A stretch of DNA of 64,000 nt from Aliiglaciecola lipolytica (GCF_018860635.1 NZ_JAHKPT010000030.1:62001-126000); one strand, 5' to 3'. Shown: positions 8,901-18,626, numbered from the stretch's first letter. Numbers and translations: made by a program. Notes: a model not told the origin generated them from the letters alone.

Positions 8901-9905
8901 TTACAATGACCCTTTTATGCAACGTTGAAAAAATGGATAAGTATCAGTAGCAAAATAGTGGTAAATGCCTTCAGGAAATTCTGGCGTAACACCAATGCGA
9001 CCATTACATTCGTCTAAGTCACCAGAGCCCTCAACATATTCCCAGTCTTGTAAGAAAGTGCCAAGTGGGTAAGTGTCAGTGGAAGGTCGACTATCACTAA
9101 CTGACTCTACCAATTGATAGCTTCCCGTCATGGACGTTAGTTCTGAGCTGGCATCCAAGGCATCACTGTAGCCGTATCGGGCATAAATAGGGAAACCATC
9201 AGCGGCCCAACCAATGAGGGTCATCGCGTTGCTATTGCCATTTTGCAGTGTGATAAAGCCTTCTGGCATTCCGTGATAGTGATATGTACCATCAGGTTGC
9301 ACGTGAGCATTATTGTCATCGGTACCAAAATCAAACACATTTTGACTTAGGGCTTCGATACTCCAATTTCCACTATTGTCGATTAGACTGCAGTCGTCAC
9401 CTGAATCGTTACAACTTCCAGCAGTATCAGCGTCTATTTTTACGCCATTAAGCACATAGCCAACGGCACCTCGAGGCCCGCCTAATTGAGTCACATTGGT
9501 CGACTCTGTTGGTGCTAACGTATAGCTGACGGACACAGATTGTTCTGAAATCGTATTGGGATTACCAGCATTTGGGAAGGTACCTACAACGTGATCGGGT
9601 ATACCATTGGCGGTTAAGTTACGATTGGTGCCATCGCAAGACCAATCAGCATAGCTCGTAGCAGAAACTGATTCTGAGTCGTTGTATTCGTTATAATAAT
9701 AAGTACACAGCACACCATCGGTTGAGTCACTTGAATATGCAGTCCCATTGTCGTTACTCGTAGTGTCTTGATCGGAAGACGTTTGCTCTGAATCTGTCTC
9801 CGTTGTCGCGGTGCTTTCTCCATTGCATGCTGTTAACCAGCAAGACAGTGCTGCTACCGTCAGTAAATTTATAGAACAGGTTTTAAACCTATGTAACATT
9901 CTCAT
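8901..9905 (-). CDS. YHYH domain lipoprotein
   Basis: Predicted lipoprotein of 334 residues: a basic N-terminus, hydrophobic helix and lipobox LTAC (Cys27), then a Ser/Thr/Asp-rich linker to about residue 65. The C-terminal two thirds contain the signature HVQPDGTYHYHGMPEG, typical of the YHYH domain family, with several paired cysteines (as in DSGDDCSLID and LDECNGRIG). The function of YHYH proteins is not established; the histidine-rich motif suggests metal binding, which is inference. First gene of a two-gene operon with the EF-hand protein. The promoter should lie in the AT-rich region beyond 9905. Confidence 0.85.
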   Translation of the reverse strand: MRMLHRFKTCSINLLTVAALSCWLTACNGESTATTETDSEQTSSDQDTTSNDNGTAYSSDSTDGVLCTYYYNEYNDSESVSATSYADWSCDGTNRNLTANGIPDHVVGTFPNAGNPNTISEQSVSVSYTLAPTESTNVTQLGGPRGAVGYVLNGVKIDADTAGSCNDSGDDCSLIDNSGNWSIEALSQNVFDFGTDDNNAHVQPDGTYHYHGMPEGFITLQNGNSNAMTLIGWAADGFPIYARYGYSDALDASSELTSMTGSYQLVESVSDSRPSTDTYPLGTFLQDWEYVEGSGDLDECNGRIGVTPEFPEGIYHYFATDTYPFFQRCIKGSL

Positions 9906-10578
9906 CAGTTAGATCCCTATAAGTTAACCATTGTTGTTAATCATGCATTGTCATAAATCTTGTACTGAGAGCTTAAAAGAGCAATGTGCAGAAGCGGTGC
10001 ACAAACAGCGAAATTAATGTGGAAGTCGCGAAAACATCAATTTCAAGTAATGAAATGGGATATCTGCTAGCAAGATGACGCACACAATTTTCGCCATTTT
10101 GTGTTTCTTTCTTTTGTTCTTTTGATATTCGAGGGATTAGATTCTGGCTGCGAATTAAATTATTAACATTCAATTTGTCAAAAATAATTAACATTTTAAT
10201 GCTTAGTGAAAAGCTATTCTAATATCGATTTTAATGTATCTTAAATTATCGTATCTAATTGAATACTATAAATAATAATTTGAATTTCAGGTGTGTTATG
10301 AGATGCCTGAAAAGTACTTCAACTTTAACAAAATAGTAAATTCGCAACTTTTTTTAGGTTATTTAATTAACAATATATTGACCTTTACAGATAATTTGTG
10401 GGAATATGCTCACAACATGAGCATATGCGCATAATGGGGTTTTCTTTAGAAAACCTGAAATGATCAGTAAAAGCGAATCAATAGCATGGTAATGCCGTAC
10501 TAAAACTATTATTTTGATTCATTTATTTTTATTGGGACCGACTAGCCCACAACTACAATATAACGACAGGTAATAAAT
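9906..10578. other. Long AT-rich divergent intergenic region
   Basis: About 670 bases between the YHYH lipoprotein and the permease gene, strongly AT-rich (especially 10190-10400). It must carry promoters in both directions. The only ordered element I see is the inverted repeat at 10404-10426, annotated separately. No convincing coding region. Confidence 0.6.
10404..10426. promoter_or_regulatory. Perfect 9-bp inverted repeat, candidate operator of the mannitol operon
   Basis: ATATGCTCA, five bases, TGAGCATAT: a perfect inverted repeat of 9-base arms about 150 bases upstream of the permease start. A second small palindrome ATGCGCAT (10425-10432) overlaps its right edge. The size and spacing fit a dimeric regulator. 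No poly-T follows, so a terminator is unlikely. The regulator is not in the window. Confidence 0.45.
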
Positions 10579-12300
10579 ATGACACCTGATAAATATGAAA
10601 TTAATCTGAATACTGTTGGTGAAGAGCAACTACCTATTCCTAAACATAAGTTAAAGGGATGGACACATTTTTTAGGCTTATATGCTGGTGAGCATGTTGC
10701 CGCTACTGAATTTGTCATTGGAGCCACATTTGTAGCCCTCGGCGCTACTATGTCAGATATTTTACTTGGTTTGTTGATCGGTAACGTTCTCGCGGTGTTG
10801 AGTTGGACATTGATAACTACGCCAATCGCCATTGAAACTCGCTTGAGTTTGTACACTTATTTGCAAAAAATAGCCGGCAATTCGATGACGACCCTATATA
10901 ACTGGGTCAATGTCATCATTTTTACGGTTATCTCAGCAGCAATGATTACGGTTTCTGCGACAGCCGTGAGATTCGCCTTGAATATCCCGGCGCAACTCAA
11001 TTGGTATCCCACTAATTTATGGTTTGTGTGTGTAGTACTAGCGGTTGGAACCATCGTTGTTTTAGTCGCCATGTATGGTTTTACAGCGGTCTCTAATTTC
11101 TCGCGTATTTGTGCTCCTTGGTTATTTGTCATGTTTGTGTGTGGCCCGTTAGTTCTATTACCTGCACTGTCTCAACATGTACTAGGTGATACCAGCTTGA
11201 GCGGTTGGGCTGATTTTATGGAAATTGGTAGCTTATCGGTGTGGACAGGTGTGAACGCGAATGGCGAACCTGGTATTGGACTGTTGGAAGTGATTGGTTT
11301 TTCTTGGGCGGCCAACACTATTACCCACGTGGGTTTGATTGATATGGCACTTTTACGTTATGCGAAAAGACGTGCATATGGTTTGTGTACCTCAGCAGGC
11401 ATGTTATTTGGACACTATATTGCTTGGATTTCTGCAGGAATAATGGGGGCAGGCACCGCTATCATTGTGAAAAAATCCATTATTGAATTAGATCCTGGTG
11501 ACGTTGCTTTTCAAGCGTTAGGCCTATCGGGCTTAGTGATCGTCATTGTGGCAGGTTGGACTACTGCAAATGCCAACCTGTACCGCTCAGGTCTTGCTGC
11601 GCAAGCTATTTTTAAAAACCAATCTAGAAACAAAACGACCTTGATTGTAGGAATTGTTGCCGTCATCATCGCCTGTTTCCCCTTTGTATTTAACAAAATG
11701 CTACCGCTATTAACCTACGCCGGACTGTTAGTTGTGCCCGTTGGCGCAATCGTATTCACGGAACACTTTGTCTTTCCACGTATAGGTTTCACGCGTTACT
11801 GGGTTACCTTCAAAAACCTTACTCACAGTGTGCCCGCCGTCGCGTCATGGGGTCTTGGGCTGACATTTGGGTTTGGGTTAAATGCGCTTGATGTGTTGTC
11901 TTTTTATTACTTATTTATCCCAACTTGGTTTTTCACAACTGTGTGTTACATAGTGTTGGCAAAATACCACGGCGCATCGGAAGAATATCCACACGAGAAA
12001 CAGCAAATGGAAGTGTTTGAACAACGTGTAGAAGAATTCCAAGAGCAACAGGCTAGTCTGGAGCCAGACGTGCGCATCGATACTTCATTGTTTTCGAAAG
12101 TTCTTCAGGTAGTGTCCATTGGTAGCCTAATAATCACGACTATATTTGCAATTAAAACCATGTTTTTCAGTTCGGGTATACCCGCATATGAAGCCAATCG
12201 CGATCTGTTTCAAACTGTTGGTTTCGTCTGCACTATTACTTATTTCATTACTGCATATTGGAATATGCAGCGTAAAAAACAATTAACTACGCAAGCGTAG
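10579..12300 (+). CDS. NCS1-type (purine/cytosine permease family) transporter, possible polyol permease
   Basis: Polytopic inner-membrane carrier of 573 residues resembling the nucleobase:cation symporter-1 / purine-cytosine permease family. The early part GLYAGEHVAATEFVIGATFVALGATMSDILLG matches the family in being helix 1 with its Gly-rich break; about twelve hydrophobic segments follow. It is longer than typical members because a charged, glutamine-rich segment (about residues 468-505, coiled-coil-like) and two further helices follow the core. The next genes, 13 and then 85 bases away on the same strand, encode mannitol dehydrogenase and a sugar kinase. The likely cargo is therefore mannitol or a related polyol rather than a nucleobase, an inference from context. 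RBS-like AGG lies before ATG 10579. Confidence 0.85.
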   Translation: MTPDKYEINLNTVGEEQLPIPKHKLKGWTHFLGLYAGEHVAATEFVIGATFVALGATMSDILLGLLIGNVLAVLSWTLITTPIAIETRLSLYTYLQKIAGNSMTTLYNWVNVIIFTVISAAMITVSATAVRFALNIPAQLNWYPTNLWFVCVVLAVGTIVVLVAMYGFTAVSNFSRICAPWLFVMFVCGPLVLLPALSQHVLGDTSLSGWADFMEIGSLSVWTGVNANGEPGIGLLEVIGFSWAANTITHVGLIDMALLRYAKRRAYGLCTSAGMLFGHYIAWISAGIMGAGTAIIVKKSIIELDPGDVAFQALGLSGLVIVIVAGWTTANANLYRSGLAAQAIFKNQSRNKTTLIVGIVAVIIACFPFVFNKMLPLLTYAGLLVVPVGAIVFTEHFVFPRIGFTRYWVTFKNLTHSVPAVASWGLGLTFGFGLNALDVLSFYYLFIPTWFFTTVCYIVLAKYHGASEEYPHEKQQMEVFEQRVEEFQEQQASLEPDVRIDTSLFSKVLQVVSIGSLIITTIFAIKTMFFSSGIPAYEANRDLFQTVGFVCTITYFITAYWNMQRKKQLTTQA

Positions 12301-12313
12301 AAGGGGAAGGTTA

Positions 12314-13828
12314 ATGAATACTCAATCCAATGTTCGTCTAAATGAAGATAACCTTCACCATCTACCTAGCGGTATTTCGGTGCCCAATTACGACCGTAAA
12401 AAAGTCAAAGCTGGAATTGTGCATGTAGGTGTTGGTGGTTTTCACCGTTCTCATGAAGCTTATTATACCGACGCTTACATGAATCAAACGGGCGACCTTA
12501 ATTGGGGTATTTGCGGGGTCGGATTAAGAGATGCTGATCGCAAAATGAAATCAATTCTTGAACAGCAAAATTACCTTTACACGCTAATTGTAAAACATCC
12601 TAATGGCACGATAGAAAATCAGGTGATTGGTTGCATGACCGATTTCTTGATGGGATGTGATGAGCCTAATTCGGTCATCCAGAAAATGGCGGATGTCGAT
12701 ACCAAAATAGTTTCGCTAACGATTACTGAAGGTGGTTACAATTTTAATCCAGCGACCAATGAGTTTGATTTTGACAATCCTGATGTCATTCATGATTTAG
12801 CGAATCCATTTGCTCCTCGTTTAGTTTTTGGTTTTTTGACAGCTGCACTGAAACTGCGTATGGAAAGGGGGCTACCTCCTTTTACGGTGCAATCTTGTGA
12901 CAATATTCAGCACAATGGTGATGTTGCCCGTAAAATGTTGCTGGCGTACAGCCGAAAAGTTGATTTTGAGCTGGCCAAATGGATTGAACAAGAAGTTCCG
13001 TTTCCCAATGCCATGGTCGATCGCATTACTCCGGTAACAACCCCAGCTGATATTAATTATTTGGCATCGAAAATGGGGGTATCAGATGAATGGCCAGTCA
13101 CTTGCGAACCTTTCCATCAATGGATAATTGAAGATAAGTTCAGCGTAGGTAGACCGCAGTGGCAGAAAGTTGGAGCGCAATTTGTTGCCGATGTGACACC
13201 TTACGAAAACATGAAAATAAGACTGTTAAATGCAGGCCATTCAGTGCTTGGTATTTTGGGGTCAATCCATGGTTTTGAGACGATTGATGAGAGTATTCAA
13301 GATCCTGTTTTCCGTCAGTTTTTGCAATTATTTATGGACAATGAAGTCACGCCTATTTTGCCTCCGGTAAGTGGAATTGACTTAGATGAGTATAAACAAA
13401 CGTTACTAATTCGCTTTGCAAACCCGAATATTAAAGATCATTTAACGCGAATTTGTTCTGAAAGTGCTTCGAAATTGGCGACTTTCTTAATTCCAACTAT
13501 CAACGATAATTTGCGTCAAGAAGGCGATATCCAGTGCGCTGCACTGGTATTAGCTGCATGGTGTTATTACAGCGACAAACAGACTGATCGTCACGGCAAA
13601 GAGATCACTATCATAGATGTGATGTCTCAGCAGTTGCATGTTGCAGCCGCTAAATATGCAGTGAATCCCGCTTCGTTTTTGGAAATGACTTCAATTTTTG
13701 GAGATTTAAACAAAAACCAAGGTTTCATGGACGTCTATAAAAAACACTTAAAGGCGATCTATACCGATCCAAATGTGAAAAAACACATGCAGTCAATTAT
13801 TAATAGCACAGCGTTAGCGGTATCTTAG
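12314..13828 (+). CDS. Mannitol 2-dehydrogenase family polyol dehydrogenase
   Basis: Long-chain polyol dehydrogenase (504 residues, normal for the family) that oxidises D-mannitol to D-fructose with NAD. The N-terminal Rossmann region has GIVHVGVGGFHRSHEAYY. The catalytic signature K-x-R-x-L-N-x-x-H of the family is visible as KIRLLNAGHS near residues 297-306. The C-terminal half is helical, as expected. Starts at ATG 12314 after a strong AAGGGGAAGG ribosome-binding site, 13 bases after the permease stop, so the two are co-transcribed. Related uronate oxidoreductases (fructuronate, altronate) share the fold and cannot be excluded, but the fructokinase neighbour favours mannitol. Confidence 0.88.
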   Translation: MNTQSNVRLNEDNLHHLPSGISVPNYDRKKVKAGIVHVGVGGFHRSHEAYYTDAYMNQTGDLNWGICGVGLRDADRKMKSILEQQNYLYTLIVKHPNGTIENQVIGCMTDFLMGCDEPNSVIQKMADVDTKIVSLTITEGGYNFNPATNEFDFDNPDVIHDLANPFAPRLVFGFLTAALKLRMERGLPPFTVQSCDNIQHNGDVARKMLLAYSRKVDFELAKWIEQEVPFPNAMVDRITPVTTPADINYLASKMGVSDEWPVTCEPFHQWIIEDKFSVGRPQWQKVGAQFVADVTPYENMKIRLLNAGHSVLGILGSIHGFETIDESIQDPVFRQFLQLFMDNEVTPILPPVSGIDLDEYKQTLLIRFANPNIKDHLTRICSESASKLATFLIPTINDNLRQEGDIQCAALVLAAWCYYSDKQTDRHGKEITIIDVMSQQLHVAAAKYAVNPASFLEMTSIFGDLNKNQGFMDVYKKHLKAIYTDPNVKKHMQSIINSTALAVS

Positions 13829-13913
13829 GGATACTAGAGTTAATATTTGTGCTTTTGCATAACGTCGGCTAGCTTTAGTCGACTTGGCTTATTTTTAGAA
13901 TTTTGGAGTTACT

Positions 13914-14861
13914 ATGGCTATTCCTAAAGTTGCCGTATTTGGTGAGGCGTTGTTTGACATGATTCAGCAACAAGATGGAAGTTATCAACCTTTCATCGGT
14001 GGTTCACCGTTCAACGTGGCTAGAAGCTTCGTTAAACAAGCAATTGACTGTACTTATTTATCACCCATATCGACGGATTATTTAGGTGAAAAAATCCATA
14101 GTTCAGTCATTAGTGAAGGAATTCATGTTCCTGCAAATAATCGTTCAAGCAAAAATACGTCTCTTGCTTTGGTGTATAAAGCTGAAGATGGAAAACCGAA
14201 CTACCGTTTGTATCGAAAGTCAGTTGCAGATTTAGATATTACCTCAGAAAAACTATTATCAATGCTGCCGGATGATCTTGACCTTTTTCACACCGGCTCT
14301 CTAGCAATCGTGCCTGAAATGCTCGAAGTGTTGATTCCAGTTATTACCACTTTGAAGTCACGTGGCGTGAAAATTAGTATCGATGTTAACGTCCGGAAAG
14401 GCGTTGAAGAAAATCATCATCAATACGTAGCGTCGATATGGCGATTCGTAGAGTTCGCCGATATTGTCAAGGTGAGCGATGAAGATCTGCAGCTAAAAGG
14501 CCTTTACGGTAAACCAGAATTTCATGCTAAATCTATGCTCGATAGAATGGAAAATGGCATGGTAGTTTTAACTTTGGGAGAGGGCGGATCGCACCTAATA
14601 ACCGATCAATACAATTTATTTCAAGCAGTCCATAAGCCGGCTGTGTTTGGTGATACGGTAGGGGCTGGTGACACGTTTTTCTCTGCCATGCTTGCGCGCC
14701 TGTTAAAAAATGATGCGCTTTGCACCTCTGCCCCTGAAGAAACTTTGATGGATGGTCTAAGGTTTGGTGCTGTGGCTGCCGGTCTAAATGTTGAAAGCAT
14801 AGGTTGTAATCCTCCTACTTTTGAACAAGTAGAAACCCTCATAAGCTCGCTAAACAAATAA
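13914..14861 (+). CDS. PfkB family carbohydrate kinase, probable fructokinase
   Basis: ATP-dependent sugar kinase (315 residues). N-terminal GEALFDMIQ and GGSPFNVARSF are the sugar-binding part of the ribokinase fold. The C-terminal signature DTVGAGDTFFSAM, with the catalytic aspartate in GAGD, is near residues 244-256. Downstream of the mannitol dehydrogenase by 85 bases with its own good RBS (TTGGAG), so it is probably the last gene of the same operon. Its product would turn fructose from mannitol into fructose 6-phosphate. PfkB specificity is hard to read from sequence; the context makes fructose the best guess. Confidence 0.87.
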   Translation: MAIPKVAVFGEALFDMIQQQDGSYQPFIGGSPFNVARSFVKQAIDCTYLSPISTDYLGEKIHSSVISEGIHVPANNRSSKNTSLALVYKAEDGKPNYRLYRKSVADLDITSEKLLSMLPDDLDLFHTGSLAIVPEMLEVLIPVITTLKSRGVKISIDVNVRKGVEENHHQYVASIWRFVEFADIVKVSDEDLQLKGLYGKPEFHAKSMLDRMENGMVVLTLGEGGSHLITDQYNLFQAVHKPAVFGDTVGAGDTFFSAMLARLLKNDALCTSAPEETLMDGLRFGAVAAGLNVESIGCNPPTFEQVETLISSLNK

Positions 14862-14948
14862 ATTCTGCAAATTACTCCCCACCAGTGGTAGCCACACAAG
14901 ATGATTGTGCTGGCTGCCAATATCAACGCCCTTGCAGCATAGTAAATC

Positions 14949-15878
14949 TTAGATCTTCATTAACGTTTTAATATGTGCAATAGCACCTGTTCTAAGTGCC
15001 GATAAACTATACCCACCTTCTAAAAATGAAACTATTTTTCCGTCGCAACAGGTATCTGCGATGTCCATGATTTGCTGAGTTAACCAAGAATAATCCGAGT
15101 CTAACAAATCCCAATCTGCAAGTGGGTCGGTATGATGACCATCAAAACCAGCGGAGATAAGAATTAGTTCAGGTGCAAATTTTTGTAGTTCAGGCAACAC
15201 CCGTTCAGCGTAACATTGTCGAAATGTTTGAGAATCGGTGCCGGCTGGTAATGGGTAATGTAAGCAATTTTCAGCGGCTTTTTCAGGTATGGTGTAAGGA
15301 TAAAACGGATACTGGTATGAAGATAAAAATAGTATTGCAGGGTCATTTTTCAGAATGTCTTCAGTGCCATTTCCATGATGTACATCAAAGTCTAAAATTG
15401 CAATGCGTGTAAGATTATATTGCTCTTTGGCGTAGGTCGCCGCAACCGCAATATTGTTGAAAAGACAAAATCCCATGGCTTGATCTTTTTCGGCATGATG
15501 ACCTGGTGGTCTTACGGCACAAAAAGCATTTTTAAATTTTTGATTGAATAAACCATCAATAGCAACTATACCTGCACCAGCAGAAAATAAAGCAGCCTCG
15601 AAAGATGCATGATTCATTTTCGTTTCATCATCTACCGGAAAGTACTGGCCTTTTGGCGGTGAAAATTGTTCAATCTGTTCAACATGGCGCGGAGTGTGAG
15701 TTTGCTTTAACAGATCTTTAGATACTTTTTGTGAAGGGATATTGAGTATGAAGTCAGCCAATCCAAATTGAATTAAGCCATCTTGGATTGCATGCAAACG
15801 AGCTGGGCTTTCAGGATGTTCATCTCCCATTTCATGGAGTAAACAATTAGGATGTGTAATAAAAGCCGTAGAAGACAT
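14949..15878 (-). CDS. Histone-deacetylase family protein (zinc-dependent deacetylase)
   Basis: Class II-like HDAC/acetylpolyamine amidohydrolase superfamily protein, 309 residues. The key motifs are intact: RPPGHHAEK near 122-130 (charge-relay histidines), DFDVHHGNG near 161-169 (zinc ligands Asp and His), AGFDGHHTDPL (third ligand Asp) and LEGGYS near the C-terminus, where the family's catalytic Tyr sits. Cytoplasmic, no signal peptide. It would remove acetyl groups from protein lysine or from small amines. It is transcribed away from the PatZ-like acetyltransferase gene, the starts only 69 bases apart, which suggests opposing roles in lysine acetylation. The substrate is unproven. Confidence 0.9.
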   Translation of the reverse strand: MSSTAFITHPNCLLHEMGDEHPESPARLHAIQDGLIQFGLADFILNIPSQKVSKDLLKQTHTPRHVEQIEQFSPPKGQYFPVDDETKMNHASFEAALFSAGAGIVAIDGLFNQKFKNAFCAVRPPGHHAEKDQAMGFCLFNNIAVAATYAKEQYNLTRIAILDFDVHHGNGTEDILKNDPAILFLSSYQYPFYPYTIPEKAAENCLHYPLPAGTDSQTFRQCYAERVLPELQKFAPELILISAGFDGHHTDPLADWDLLDSDYSWLTQQIMDIADTCCDGKIVSFLEGGYSLSALRTGAIAHIKTLMKI

Positions 15879-15947
15879 AAAATAACCCTATAAGTTGTAT
15901 GGGATAATGATAGCAAAACAAAAGCGCTAACATCTAAGAGATTTTAA
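15879..15947. promoter_or_regulatory. Short divergent promoter region
   Basis: These 69 bases must contain both starts of the deacetylase and acetyltransferase genes. GATAAT at about 15904-15909 is a plausible -10 for the rightward gene. The two promoters are likely to overlap. Confidence 0.4.
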
Positions 15948-18626
15948 ATGAAACATTATTTACATTCATTTTTTTCCCCAAGTTCAATCGCCTTGTTCGG
16001 CGCAAGTGAGCGCGAATCATCGATCGGAAAGACGGTGTCTCTCAATTTAACCTCAGGTGAGTTCAAAGGACCTATTTATTTTATTAATCCTCGTCATGCC
16101 GAAGTCCTCGGTCGACGATGCTTCAACAGCATTTCAGAAATCTACAAACCCGTTGAATTGGCTATTATTGCCGCGCCCGCTTCGATTACCAATCAATTGA
16201 TGGAAGAGTGTGGAAAATCAGGTGTGAAAGCCGCGATCATCTTATCTGCTGGGTTTGGAGAAGCCAATGAAGAAGGCAAAAAGCTTGAAGATGCAGTACA
16301 ACAAACGGCTAAGCGATACAAAATTCGTCTTATTGGACCTAATTGTCTTGGGGTGGCTCGTCCGGTAACGGGTCTTAATGCAACGTTTCACAGTGGCGAA
16401 ATTAATCAAGGTAGTTTGGCACTGGTGTCCCAATCTGGTGCATTGTGTACATCGATTCTTGACTGGGCTAAATCTCGTAAGTTGGGGTTTTCTGCGGTGG
16501 TATCTATTGGTTGTGCTGCTGACGTGCAATTTGGGGAATTACTCGATTACCTAACCTACGATTCACGGACTAAAAGCATTCTTTTGTATATTGAAGGCAT
16601 CAATCATGCCCGCTCATTTATAAGTGAGCTAAAACGTGCGTCTCGGGTGAAGCCGGTTTTGGTGTTGAAAGTAGGGCGACATAATAAAGGTACCATGGCT
16701 GCGCAAATGCATACTGGAGTAACCTCTGGAGAGGACGACGTATTTAACGCAGTGTTACGCCAAGCAGGCGCGGTGAGAGGCTATCGGGTTTTTGATCTCT
16801 TTGTTGGCGCGACAGTGTTGTCTACCAACAAACGTTTAGAAGGTGAAAACTTAGCAATTATCACCAACGGCGGAGGTCCAGGGGCTATTGCTGCTGACCG
16901 CGCAACTGATTTAAATTTAAATTTAATTTCGTTAAGTGAAGATACAGAAAAACAATTGAACCAAGTGCTGCCAGCCAATTGGTCTAAAGACAATCCTATC
17001 GATATTATTGGTGATGCAACGCCGGAGCGTTATCAGCAAGTTCTTTCCTTATGTTTAAAGGATAAAACTATGCATGGCATAGTGATTATTTTGTCTCCGC
17101 AATCAATGACGCAACCATTGCAAGTGGCCAAAGAAATTGTAGATGCCTCCAAAAAATCATCAAAAGTTATTATTTGCTGTTTTATGGGCGGGGAAATGGT
17201 GGCTGAAGGAAGAACCTATTTAGAAGATAATCAAGTTCCAACCTTCACCACACCAGAAGCTGCCATTGAAGCATTTTCCTATTTGCGCAATTTTACTCGT
17301 AACCAACGTCTTTTATTGCAAGCACCCGATCCTTTGCAAAAGGAAGAAAAGGTCAATACTGAAGCGGCTAAGTCAGTCATTGAGCATGCGTTGAGTGAAG
17401 GGCGCACGGTCTTGACTGATTTAGAGTCAATGGCAGTCCTTGATTCGTACAATATTTCTACAACGCATGCTAGTTTGGCCCATGATATAAACGAAGCAAT
17501 CCAGATTGCTAAAACCATCGGTTATCCCGTTGTGATGAAGGTTTACAGTAAAACCATTTCCCATAAGTCTGATGTGGGTGGCGTGAGATTGGGTATTTCA
17601 AACGACGAGGCGGTTAAAAATGCTTATCACGATATTATAGATTCGGTTTCCAAATACTTCCCCGAAGCGGAAATAAGTGGTGTAACAGTTGAAGCCATGT
17701 ACATTAAAAAACGCAGCAGGGAAGTGTTGGTTGGCATATCTAATGATACTGTTTTTGGTCCAATAATTACTTTTGCTGCTGGTGGCATCGCAACAGAAAT
17801 TATGGGCGACCGAGAGGTGGCAATCCCACCACTGAATAAAACCCTAGCCCGTGAGTTAATGAACAATACACGTATTGCCAAAATGTTAGGGGCATTTAGG
17901 CAACTTCCGGGATGTAATATGGGGGCCATTGAGCATGTCTTGTTACGTTTATCTGAAATGGCCTGTGAGTTGCCTTGGATTAAAGAATTGCAAATTAATC
18001 CGTTGGTGGTTGATGAATACGATGCTATTGCTTTAGATGCTAAAATTTTCATTGAAGCGCATTCGCAAACCGGACGTTATGACCATATGGCAATTCATCC
18101 GTACCCAATGGAACTGGCAAAAACAGAAGAGCTTAGCTCTGGTGTGTTATTGGAAATCCGCCCAATTAGACCCGAAGATGCTAATTTAGAACGTCAATTT
18201 GTGAGTACTTTGTCACCCACTGCAAAGTATTTTCGTTTTATGCAAAGCATTAAAGAGCTGCCGCAAAGTATGTTGGTGCGCTTTACACAGATCGATTACG
18301 ACTTAGAAATGGCATTACTGGCAGTAATAAGCAGCGGCAAAATGGAACGTGAAATAGGCGTTGCTCGCTACATCACCAATATTGATAAAGTAAGTTGTGA
18401 ATTTGCTGTCGTGGTGGCCGATGATTGGCATCGTAAAGGCATCGCTGTGCGCTTAATGAATGCACTTATAGAAAGTGCCAAGGCAAAGGGGTTAGAGCGA
18501 ATGGAGGGCATGGTTTTGGCTGAAAACACAGGAATGTTAGGTTTTTGCGAAAGTTTAGGATTTGAAATCAAGCGTGATCCAGAAGATCGCAGTATTTTCA
18601 ATGTGGTTAAATATCTACAGCAGTAA
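15948..18626 (+). CDS. patZ: PatZ-like protein lysine acetyltransferase (acyl-CoA synthetase/ATP-grasp/GNAT fusion)
   Basis: Large enzyme (892 residues; E. coli PatZ/YfiQ is close to this) with an N-terminal NDP-forming acyl-CoA synthetase-like half (to about 460), an ATP-grasp part (about 480-700) and a C-terminal GNAT acetyltransferase (about 735-885). Visible motifs include LFGASERESSIGKT, LVSQSGAL, VMKVYSKTISHKSDVGGV and, in the GNAT part, DDWHRKGIAVRLM (acetyl-CoA pyrophosphate loop). In studied relatives the synthetase half is regulatory and the GNAT half acetylates AMP-forming acyl-CoA synthetases on the lysine of PKTRSGK. That target motif is present in PrpE encoded 3.7 kb downstream. 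Divergent from an HDAC-like gene. Confidence 0.9.
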   Translation: MKHYLHSFFSPSSIALFGASERESSIGKTVSLNLTSGEFKGPIYFINPRHAEVLGRRCFNSISEIYKPVELAIIAAPASITNQLMEECGKSGVKAAIILSAGFGEANEEGKKLEDAVQQTAKRYKIRLIGPNCLGVARPVTGLNATFHSGEINQGSLALVSQSGALCTSILDWAKSRKLGFSAVVSIGCAADVQFGELLDYLTYDSRTKSILLYIEGINHARSFISELKRASRVKPVLVLKVGRHNKGTMAAQMHTGVTSGEDDVFNAVLRQAGAVRGYRVFDLFVGATVLSTNKRLEGENLAIITNGGGPGAIAADRATDLNLNLISLSEDTEKQLNQVLPANWSKDNPIDIIGDATPERYQQVLSLCLKDKTMHGIVIILSPQSMTQPLQVAKEIVDASKKSSKVIICCFMGGEMVAEGRTYLEDNQVPTFTTPEAAIEAFSYLRNFTRNQRLLLQAPDPLQKEEKVNTEAAKSVIEHALSEGRTVLTDLESMAVLDSYNISTTHASLAHDINEAIQIAKTIGYPVVMKVYSKTISHKSDVGGVRLGISNDEAVKNAYHDIIDSVSKYFPEAEISGVTVEAMYIKKRSREVLVGISNDTVFGPIITFAAGGIATEIMGDREVAIPPLNKTLARELMNNTRIAKMLGAFRQLPGCNMGAIEHVLLRLSEMACELPWIKELQINPLVVDEYDAIALDAKIFIEAHSQTGRYDHMAIHPYPMELAKTEELSSGVLLEIRPIRPEDANLERQFVSTLSPTAKYFRFMQSIKELPQSMLVRFTQIDYDLEMALLAVISSGKMEREIGVARYITNIDKVSCEFAVVVADDWHRKGIAVRLMNALIESAKAKGLERMEGMVLAENTGMLGFCESLGFEIKRDPEDRSIFNVVKYLQQ

